Below, in pieces: positions 49,207 through 55,743 of a DNA stretch of 55,743 nt. Location: NCBI GenBank assembly GCA_001701165.1, contig DAAP01000015.1, positions 1-55,743 of the forward strand, read 5' to 3'. The notes below the pieces were generated by a model. That model was not told the DNA's origin and searched no databases. It was given only the letters and a program-made list of their open reading frames with translations. Made by a program: the position numbers and the translations under genes. The first letter of the stretch is position 1, and the number at the start of each line of letters is the position of its first letter. Source of the DNA: Bacteroidales bacterium H4 (GTDB taxonomy: Bacteria; Bacteroidota; Bacteroidia; Bacteroidales; Muribaculaceae).

Positions 49207-50277
49207 TCAGATGCCCATAAGGTCGCGGTAGATGTCCAACGCGCTTTCGATGGTTTCCGGGTCGATGGTGGCATCGGTGACGATGTCGCCCGGGGCACGC
49301 AACAGCGTGAAGTTGATAGCATCGGCGTTGAGGTTTTTCTTGTCCTGTCGCATAAGGTCGATCAGTGCCGGGTAGTCGTCGCATGTGACGGCGAAGACGC
49401 CGTAGGTGTCGCGGACATACTTGGCAAATGTATGCAGCAGCGTCGAGTCAAAGCCCTGAAGCATAGAAGACAGCACACATTCGACCACAAGGCCGCGAGC
49501 GACCGCGTATCCGTGCGGGATGGGGTCGTGGCGTCGTAGAGCCATTTCCTCGAAGGCGTGTCCGATGGTGTGACCTAAGTTTAGCGCCTTGCGTATGCCG
49601 TGCTCCGTCGGGTCTTGCTTTACAATTTTTTCCTTGACGGCAACCGACCGTCGCAGCAGTTCGAGCAGTTCCTCCGGGTCGTGGTTCGTGTCCGTGATGT
49701 CGAAGGCCATGAGCCGGCGAAGGGCTTTGTCGCTGTCAAGTAGTCCGTGTTTGAGCATCTCGGCATATCCGGAGAGTTTCTCGCTTTTGGACAGCGTGTC
49801 AAAGAAGGTGGACGACACAATCACGTCCGTTGCGAGGTAAAAGGCTCCCACCTGGTTTTTGTAACCGTCAAAATTGATGCCCGTTTTGCCGCCAACGGCA
49901 GCATCGACTGCGCCGAGCAGGGTGGTGGGGATGTTGATGCACGATATGCCGCGTTTGTATGTTGCTGCGGCAAATCCTCCTAAGTCTGAGACTACGCCGC
50001 CGCCTACATTTATGGTGAGTGCATGGCGTGAGGCGCGAGCTAAGGACAGCGCGTGCCATACGCGTTGCAGTGTGTCTGTGTTTTTGGACGCATCGCCGGC
50101 GGGGATGCATATCTGCGTGGACGTGCGCACGATTTGGCTTTGTTCCGCCAGCCTTGGCAGGACAAATGTCGCGGTGTTGGAGTCGGTGATGACGAATACC
50201 GAAGAGGGCGCCATGCGTTTTATGATGCTGTCGAGGGTGGCGCCCACGTTGTTGGTGTAGTGGATTTTCTGTGTCAT
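49207..50277 (-). CDS. aroB: 3-dehydroquinate synthase
   Basis: AroB cyclises DAHP to 3-dehydroquinate, the second step of the shikimate pathway, using NAD and a divalent metal. The 356-residue protein has the NAD-binding GGGVVSDLGGFAAATYKRG (92-110), PTTLLGAVDAAVGGKTGIN (117-135), the KHGLL segment and the metal-ligand motif LNLGHTIGHAFE. A start at 50277 (MTQKIHYTNN) is preferred; it overlaps the stop of the upstream HAD gene by 4 nt. The upstream extension to 50358 lies inside that gene. Confidence 0.96.
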   Translation of the reverse strand: MTQKIHYTNNVGATLDSIIKRMAPSSVFVITDSNTATFVLPRLAEQSQIVRTSTQICIPAGDASKNTDTLQRVWHALSLARASRHALTINVGGGVVSDLGGFAAATYKRGISCINIPTTLLGAVDAAVGGKTGINFDGYKNQVGAFYLATDVIVSSTFFDTLSKSEKLSGYAEMLKHGLLDSDKALRRLMAFDITDTNHDPEELLELLRRSVAVKEKIVKQDPTEHGIRKALNLGHTIGHAFEEMALRRHDPIPHGYAVARGLVVECVLSSMLQGFDSTLLHTFAKYVRDTYGVFAVTCDDYPALIDLMRQDKKNLNADAINFTLLRAPGDIVTDATIDPETIESALDIYRDLMGI

Positions 50278-51050
50278 GTGCGGTTGTGTGTCAAGATTGT
50301 CGGTTGCAGTGTTGTAACCTTCAATTGAGATAACAATCGGGGAAGCATTTCGGCACATTGTGCCATGCTGTCGAAGACTACGGCGGCGCCGGCTTGTTCC
50401 ATGTCCCGCCGCGGGATGGGCCCTGTGATGACGGCTATCGTGAACACTCCGGCGGCATCCGAGGATCTGACGCCAAGAGGTGCATTTTCAAACGTGACGG
50501 CATCCGTGGCGTCCACTCCGGCAATTTGGAGCGCGCGCAGGTAGGGCTCGGGATGCGGTTTGCCATGTGTGACGTCGTGCGAGGTCACGCGGCGTTCCGC
50601 ATCGAATACGCCGGGGAAATCGGCATCGAGACGGTTGAGCAGCGAGCTTTGGCCCGATCCGGTGACCAGCACCGTTGTCATTGCGGCATCACGGCAGTAC
50701 CGGGTGACGGCATCGGCGCCTTCGATGACCGGTGGTGCCGGCTGTGCGGCAAACAATTCGGTTTTGCGTCCGTACAGGCGCTTAACGTCCTCGGGTGAGG
50801 CGTCGTGGCCGTATTGACGGTTGAAAAGGATATTGATGGTGTCGGCGCCGGTGCGACCCTCGAAGGCGAAGAATTCGTCGTAGTGTGCGTTCAGCCCTTC
50901 TTCGGCGCACATGTTCATCCATACACGGGCGTGGCGCGGCATAGAGTCGTAGAGGGTGCCATCCATATCGAAGAGGGCGGCTCGCGGTGTGAGGTGTGTG
51001 TATCCGTGACGGCGTATGAATGCCTGTATGTCAGCTGTGAAATCGGTCAT
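50274..51050 (-). CDS. HAD hydrolase, beta-phosphoglucomutase-like
   Basis: This 258-residue HAD subfamily-I protein has an intact motif I ALFDMDGTLYDS (Asp28 and Asp30), motif II VLVTGSG, motif III Lys in VTHGKPHPEPYL and motif IV TFENAPLGVRSSDAAG. This closely follows the beta-phosphoglucomutase/phosphatase pattern (GKPxPE, FEDSxxG). It probably dephosphorylates a sugar phosphate. It sits between the AsmA-like gene and aroB, with 4-nt overlaps at both ends (51047-51050 and 50274-50277), so the three are translationally coupled. Confidence 0.92.
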   Translation of the reverse strand: MTDFTADIQAFIRRHGYTHLTPRAALFDMDGTLYDSMPRHARVWMNMCAEEGLNAHYDEFFAFEGRTGADTINILFNRQYGHDASPEDVKRLYGRKTELFAAQPAPPVIEGADAVTRYCRDAAMTTVLVTGSGQSSLLNRLDADFPGVFDAERRVTSHDVTHGKPHPEPYLRALQIAGVDATDAVTFENAPLGVRSSDAAGVFTIAVITGPIPRRDMEQAGAAVVFDSMAQCAEMLPRLLSQLKVTTLQPTILTHNRT

Positions 51051-54000
51051 ATGTGGTTTTTGTGCGTCTTTTCGTCGTCTTTGATGTCTCGTGAGGCTTG
51101 GGTGTCTTGCTTGCTGTTTTTGCTCTTGTTTTTTTTGACTTTTTTGTCCTTTTTGTTTTTGGCCGTTGCCGCGTGGACCGGTGCTTCAGTTTGTCTTTCG
51201 TAGATGAATTCGGTAGAATCGGCGGGGCTTAGGGTGTCGTTGTCCGGAATATCATCGGCCGGTGTGGCGCCGTGGTGGCGTAGTGCTTCAAGGCGCAGGT
51301 GTGCGCGGTCGCCTTCGCGGATGCCGCGGCGGAAGACGTTCGAAATCTGACGCATGAGGTTGACGCGCGTGGTGTCTACGATGTTGACCGCCAGGGCATC
51401 ACCGGGCTTGAGACGTGCGCGTCCCAGGCGTATCTTCATTTTGTCGGGGTTGCCGCTGATGTTTATGCCGAATTTGAAGGGCAGAGGCGACTTGAGCACT
51501 GCAATATGGTATTTGAAATTGAGAGCGAAGTCGTTGTACCCTTGCACGCCGAGGCGGTAGCGATCAATGTCGAAGATGAAAGGATAGATATGTAATTGGT
51601 TGTTTTCGACAGTCATCTGTATGGACATTTGGTCGATAATATTGCGCTTCTTGTTCTTGAAGAACAGCCATTTGGATAGTGTCTTGAAGGTATCCGGGTC
51701 GATAAGAACAAGTTGCTTGCCGTCAAGTTTGACTGCCGCATTGAACTCGGGCAGGACAAAGTCCATGGAGGGGCTTATAGGCGTGGTAGCGGCAATTTCG
51801 GCATCGATTATTCCGCTGAAGTCTCGCAACACCGGCATAATAGAGTCGATGGCCGGAACGAGGGACAGAAAATTGGCTAAGTTGAATTGTGACAGCTGCA
51901 TTCCGAAGCCGAAACTGAGTTCGTCTACGCGGCGTCCCATATATAGCGCCGAGATGTTGATGTCGCCTACGTCGCTGGTGGCGTTGAGCTCGTGCAGGTT
52001 CACGGCTCCGTTATACATCATGGCGTGGCCGTGCAGGCCGTGCAGCATCAGGTCGGCATAGCGGACATTGGCCGCATCGATGTGGATGTTGGCGTCGATA
52101 TTGGTGGGTACCAGTATGGGTACTATGGTGTCTGCCGCAGTTGCGCCCTGCTGTTTCATGGCGCATTCCAGGTCTATTTCGTTGTCGCTGTCACCGAGGC
52201 TGATGCCGTTGCCGGCTGCGGCTGCCGAGCTGTATGCCGCACCGGCAAACACGGCTCGTGCCAGCTGGTTGACGTCTATGGTGTCGCTGGATACATCAAG
52301 GAGTATCCCAAGGGGTTGCGACTTGCGACGAGACGTCAGCGCCTTTTTGATGTTGGAAATCTTGCCGGTGATGGTAAAGTCGCTTGAGCCTACGGTGTAG
52401 CGCATGCTGTGTATGTCGAGGCTGTCGTTGTTGAAGGTTATATCGATGTCTCGCAGATTGTTGCGCAGCGGAAAGTATGGGGTGTACAGGCGTGCGCGTT
52501 TTCCGGCAATTGTGCCGTTGATATCCCATGAACGCAGAAACCGGCGCATGGCAGTGGTCGTGCCGAAGTCTATGGTTTCGGTCTCGGAATCCTTGACTGT
52601 GGTGCGGTGCGGGCGTCCGCGGCGACGGCGGTATTCGGCAGTGGCTATTCCGTAGATGCTGTCACGGTCGAGAGTGGGATTGGCGCGGTGTATCGAGTCG
52701 CTTATGGCGCGAATGGCGCGTGAACGGTCGGTCTCGGGGCTTAATATTGCCTCGAGGTGTGTTTTGGCACCGCGCAGTACGGCGCGTGTGCTGCGGTCGC
52801 CGGCGCTAAAGCGGTGCATTTCCAGGTCGAGAATCAAGTGAGGACGATGCTCGTCGCCTTCGTAGGCTTTGGCTATGGCATAGCCCTTGACGTTGCGTAG
52901 GCGTACGCGTGCCGAATCGGCCACGGAGAACATTTCGTAACGGGCAAAGCTGAGAGCTCCTCCCATGGGTCGGATGTCGTGGTCGCAGTGATGGCTGTGG
53001 CTGTTGCGTGTTCCGATGCCCATTTCCAGCCCGGTGAGGTGCATGCGAGCCTCGGGTGAGGATATGTATACCGAATCGATGGTGAGATGAGCTGTCAGCA
53101 GCCCGGTGGCGGTGACATCGGCTCGTTTGAAGGTCTCTTGCGTGCCGAATTTAAATAAAGCACGGTCAACGTACATGCTGTTGACCGTGTCGCTTTCCCA
53201 TCTGAAATTTCGCAGTCCGATGTCGCCTTTCACCAGAAGCCGCTGAAATCCGCCGGGGCTGAGCATTGACGGCCGCCCTTTTATGCGGGCGTTGGCCGTC
53301 AAATCGCCGCTGATGCTTGCTCCGCCCAGCAGTCGCTTGAGCTGCGGCGGGAGTGCCCCCAGGTGGCTGACGCCGTTGACTTTACCATCAAACAGCGGGT
53401 CGCCGAGCATCTCGGTGACGGTGCCGGTGAGGTGCAGGTCTGTCGCCGGCCCGGCGATATTCAGTTGGTGGATGGTCAGGGTGCTGGCGTTGAGGTTGTT
53501 GCCATCGATGTGTAGCGACATGTCGGTGCTGAAGTGTCGGAAGTCGACTTGCTGCCACTTGAGGTATGAGTCAGCTACGGATACATCGACATCCATGGTG
53601 GGCAGTGCATCGCCGTCCGTCCCTAAGGAGTAGGGCTTCAGCAATTTGGCGTCCACGCGTATGCGTGCATCGGTGCTGATGCCGACTGGTATGCCATAGA
53701 ATTCGGCCATGTCTTCGGGCACGGCGGCCAATAGCTCGCCCACGGGCAGGGGGTCGAGGTGCAGCCGCAGGGCATCGATGCGTGCGCTGTCTCCGATATT
53801 GAAACGAGTGTCTATATTGCCTTGTATCAGCGACATCTTGAAGGCAAAGCCTTCGAGGGCTATTTCTTCGGGCTTGGCCTGGTCCCAGCGGATGTTGCCG
53901 TTAAGCCCGAAACCGAGGTCTTCGATACCGAAAATCTCGGATATAGCCGGGCAGTCGGCATCGCCGTCAAAGTCTATGCGGTACATCGGTTTGTCTTTGC

Positions 54001-54649
54001 CCGAGAGCGAGATAGCACTGAAGGAGGCTGTGGCCATGGCTCCGTCGCTATAGAAGCGTACCGGACCGGGGTTGGTCAGCGCAAAGCGCGTGAGCGTAAT
54101 TTTGGGAAGGTCGGCGATATTGAAGGCCGTGGTGTCCTCCTCCTCGCTCGGCGGGAAGATGTCGTAATTGTTGGTCTCATCGTCCACGATGACGATATTG
54201 GCCTGTGGACGGTCGATGATGACGCTGTCCACGGTGATGGCGCCGGCGAGTAGGTCGGTGAGTTTTATCGAGCCTTCGAAGCTCTTGACCGTCAGCAGTG
54301 TATCCGCCCATTCGGGCAGCATTTCGCGTTCGGCGGCGTCCATGGTCTTGATGTCGCGTGATACCACGGTGAGGTCACGCATTTCGATGCCGAGATAGGG
54401 GAATGATCCGCGTATATTCAGTTCGGCGTATCCCAAAGTCACATCGGCACGTAAGGTGTGATTGGCTACATGTTCCAGCAGCGGTGTCAGTCTCTGGGGG
54501 TGTAGCAGACTTAGGGTGGCGGCAACCATCCCGAAGGCGTACAACACTATGGCCATCAGGACCCATGCGGAAACTTTGAGGACACGGCGCCATGTCGGAC
54601 GGCGTGTGGGCGCTGCCGAATTGGCGGTGGAGGTTGTATTGATGTTCAT
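51047..54649 (-). CDS. Giant AsmA-family envelope protein
   Basis: This 1200-residue protein has an N-terminal membrane anchor (about 24-50, VSAWVLMAIVLYAFGMVAATL) followed by AsmA-type repeats of long beta strands: YAELNIRGSFPYLGIEMRDL near 75 and repeated ISGDLTANARIKG-like segments. The later ITGKISNIKKAL and VEDLKIRLGRAR-type stretch (KMKIRLGRARLKPGD) belongs to the AsmA C-terminal domain. Such proteins form hydrophobic-groove bridges thought to carry phospholipids between the inner and outer membranes. The C-terminus is a Lys-rich tail (KNKKDKKVKKNKSKNSK). It starts 50 nt after the DUF5715 stop. Confidence 0.88.
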   Translation of the reverse strand: MNINTTSTANSAAPTRRPTWRRVLKVSAWVLMAIVLYAFGMVAATLSLLHPQRLTPLLEHVANHTLRADVTLGYAELNIRGSFPYLGIEMRDLTVVSRDIKTMDAAEREMLPEWADTLLTVKSFEGSIKLTDLLAGAITVDSVIIDRPQANIVIVDDETNNYDIFPPSEEEDTTAFNIADLPKITLTRFALTNPGPVRFYSDGAMATASFSAISLSGKDKPMYRIDFDGDADCPAISEIFGIEDLGFGLNGNIRWDQAKPEEIALEGFAFKMSLIQGNIDTRFNIGDSARIDALRLHLDPLPVGELLAAVPEDMAEFYGIPVGISTDARIRVDAKLLKPYSLGTDGDALPTMDVDVSVADSYLKWQQVDFRHFSTDMSLHIDGNNLNASTLTIHQLNIAGPATDLHLTGTVTEMLGDPLFDGKVNGVSHLGALPPQLKRLLGGASISGDLTANARIKGRPSMLSPGGFQRLLVKGDIGLRNFRWESDTVNSMYVDRALFKFGTQETFKRADVTATGLLTAHLTIDSVYISSPEARMHLTGLEMGIGTRNSHSHHCDHDIRPMGGALSFARYEMFSVADSARVRLRNVKGYAIAKAYEGDEHRPHLILDLEMHRFSAGDRSTRAVLRGAKTHLEAILSPETDRSRAIRAISDSIHRANPTLDRDSIYGIATAEYRRRRGRPHRTTVKDSETETIDFGTTTAMRRFLRSWDINGTIAGKRARLYTPYFPLRNNLRDIDITFNNDSLDIHSMRYTVGSSDFTITGKISNIKKALTSRRKSQPLGILLDVSSDTIDVNQLARAVFAGAAYSSAAAAGNGISLGDSDNEIDLECAMKQQGATAADTIVPILVPTNIDANIHIDAANVRYADLMLHGLHGHAMMYNGAVNLHELNATSDVGDINISALYMGRRVDELSFGFGMQLSQFNLANFLSLVPAIDSIMPVLRDFSGIIDAEIAATTPISPSMDFVLPEFNAAVKLDGKQLVLIDPDTFKTLSKWLFFKNKKRNIIDQMSIQMTVENNQLHIYPFIFDIDRYRLGVQGYNDFALNFKYHIAVLKSPLPFKFGINISGNPDKMKIRLGRARLKPGDALAVNIVDTTRVNLMRQISNVFRRGIREGDRAHLRLEALRHHGATPADDIPDNDTLSPADSTEFIYERQTEAPVHAATAKNKKDKKVKKNKSKNSKQDTQASRDIKDDEKTHKNHI

Positions 54650-54699
54650 ATCTGGGAATGTCTATGCGGATGTCTTTGTTCCGGGGACGTCTTGCGTAA

Positions 54700-55566
54700 T
54701 CACTTGTGATGCTTTTTTTGCAACTCCGGTGGCGGGGTGGGGCGCGGACGCCGAGCCGCGATGTCGCGCGTGGTGATGTGGAAGCATCCCTGTTTTCTTT
54801 CGTATTTAATGTAGCAACGGCCGTCTTGGCACATATCGTACAGGATTTCGGCAAGGAGGTTCTTGAGGTCTTCCTGTGTGCGGTTGACGCCTCCGCGGCT
54901 GTCGGTGTAGAAATTTACGTAGCTGATATCGAAGGTTGTCCCGAAGCGATGGGCGGACGAGTCGACGGCTATACGGTTGACGCGGCGCAGCCGGCGCACA
55001 ACCTGCTGGGTGCGCAGCAAGCTGGTGACTTTGAGCCGGTAATGGCCTCCGCCGCGTGCCTTTTGCTCGGTATTGAAACGGGCACCTATGTCGTGCAGCA
55101 GTTTCGCAGCTTCGGGAATGAGGTAGGGGTACGAGTACTTGAGACTGTCGATGATGAATTCGTTGCACGAGTGCACGGCCACGATAGGGCGGTCGATGGA
55201 CAGGACATCGGACGGTTTCATCACCGGAACTATTCCGAAAGCCTGAGCCTCGGCGTAATGCACATAATTGCTGTCGTTGAATACGCGTGCCAGCGGGCCG
55301 CCGGGCAGCGTCCGCACCTTCATCTTGACACATTCGTCATCGGGCATACTATCGGTCCATTGCGCCGGTACGCTGTCGCGGTAGTCGCCGCCAAGCAGCA
55401 TCTCGGCGGCCTCCACGTAGTCTTCCGACTCGCTGTCTTCCTCGGTGGGTGCAACAGTAGCCTCCGCGCTGTCTTGTGACGGCGTTTCCGCGCTTTCACC
55501 GTGTCCGCAGCCGCCGATAGCGGTTGCCATAGCAAGCAATGCGCAGTATGTCAGTGCCTTGTTCAT
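54700..55566 (-). CDS. DUF5715 family lipoprotein
   Basis: Starting at 55566, this 288-residue protein has a lipoprotein signal (MNKALTYCALLAMATAIGGC) with lipobox IGGC, so it should be anchored by its Cys in the inner or outer membrane. An acidic linker (EEDSESEDYVEAAEM) follows, then a DUF5715 domain with KVTSLLRTQQVVRRLRRVN and SSAHRFGTTFDISYV, which resembles the core of L,D-/D,D-peptidase folds with the S-x-H-x-x-G-x-x-x-D pattern. A peptidoglycan role is plausible, not shown. A promoter-like element lies about 80 nt upstream. Confidence 0.83.
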   Translation of the reverse strand: MNKALTYCALLAMATAIGGCGHGESAETPSQDSAEATVAPTEEDSESEDYVEAAEMLLGGDYRDSVPAQWTDSMPDDECVKMKVRTLPGGPLARVFNDSNYVHYAEAQAFGIVPVMKPSDVLSIDRPIVAVHSCNEFIIDSLKYSYPYLIPEAAKLLHDIGARFNTEQKARGGGHYRLKVTSLLRTQQVVRRLRRVNRIAVDSSAHRFGTTFDISYVNFYTDSRGGVNRTQEDLKNLLAEILYDMCQDGRCYIKYERKQGCFHITTRDIAARRPRPTPPPELQKKHHK

Positions 55567-55644
55567 ATATGCATACAAGATGTGCCACCTAATCGGATAC
55601 GCTGTCTATCGTATCTCCGGCCTATCCGTGCGGCTACATTTGTG

Positions 55645-55677
55645 CAAAGTTACACTTTTTCGCTCGAAAAACCGCAA
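55645..55677 (-). promoter_or_regulatory. Promoter for the DUF5715-AsmA-HAD-aroB run
   Basis: On the minus strand TTG (55677-55675), 22 nt, then TAACTTTG (55652-55645). The -7 is an exact match and the spacing is one base longer than the usual 19-21. Confidence 0.55.
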
Positions 55678-55743
55678 CTGTGCCGCCCCTCGCACTCTTA
55701 AAATATTCTAACTGCCTATGTGTCCTGACTTTATCACTCAAAA

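Overview
This window comes from a moderately GC-rich Bacteroidales chromosome. I infer a Muribaculaceae-like (gut S24-7 type) organism, without a database check. Three things point there. Promoter-like motifs have the Bacteroidetes form TAnnTTTG, with TTG/TTTG about 20 bp upstream. Several families are typical of Bacteroidota (DUF4271, DUF3822, DUF5715, head-GIN, BspA-type leucine-rich repeats, S66 LD-carboxypeptidase, carboxynorspermidine synthase). Two surface proteins end in a short sorting-like tail of the form Y-x-L-x-G-R/M. I see no rRNA, tRNA, CRISPR array, transposase or prophage; this is mostly core chromosome.

Layout. 1-1221 (+) is the 3' part of a BspA-like surface protein. 1354-5988 (-) runs panB, LOG, DUF4271, hemD, rnpA, yidD, tatD. 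6358-9704 (-) runs dusB, head-GIN protein, MOP flippase. 9911-16877 (-) is a tight series topA, rluA, DUF3822, rsmD, mscL, aroK and a divergent AlaDH/PNT protein, with a promoter upstream of topA. 17063-22960 (-) is a DNA-processing block: recJ, recQ and a PD-(D/E)xK-like/DUF2075 helicase. 23460-27419 (-) is one very large modular surface protein. 27779-28222 (+) is a thioesterase, convergent with an LD-carboxypeptidase. 29334-31099 (-) is dnaX split over two frames at a G-run. 31194-35166 (-) is a translationally coupled trio: C69 dipeptidase, LPG-synthase-like membrane protein, carboxynorspermidine synthase. 35366-37201 (+) holds an RsmI-like methyltransferase and an MBL hydrolase. Then come pckA (-), a GNAT gene, pheT and yebC (+). 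43732-55566 (-) holds a HAD/CDP-alcohol phosphotransferase pair, an ATP-grasp protein, an acyl-CoA synthetase, a low-molecular-weight phosphatase, aroB, a second HAD, a giant AsmA-like protein and a DUF5715 lipoprotein.

How they fit together. Most genes serve core metabolism (pantothenate, haem, shikimate, gluconeogenesis, polyamine), translation and RNA modification (pheT, rnpA, dusB, rluA, rsmD), DNA topology and repair (topA, recJ, recQ, dnaX) and the envelope (flippase, MscL, YidD, AsmA, CDP-alcohol phosphotransferase, LD-carboxypeptidase). Stops and starts overlap by 1-4 nt at many junctions, indicating translational coupling. Strong hairpins separate the convergent gene pairs.

The strongest unusual signal is in dnaX. 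A G GGG GGC heptamer lies one codon before the stop of the zero frame, with the complete tau-like C-terminal domain open in the -1 frame. The heptamer also forms the 3' arm of a 10-bp hairpin. This looks like programmed gamma/tau production, with a homopolymer indel as the main alternative. Other points of interest are the nuclease-helicase fusion beside recQ/recJ, an AlaDH-like protein that appears to have lost its catalytic residues, a CDP-alcohol phosphotransferase with altered motif spacing in a possible lipid-headgroup cassette, a near-leaderless promoter at 35328-35358, a palindrome over the panB promoter, and recurring degenerate short repeats in intergenic gaps.
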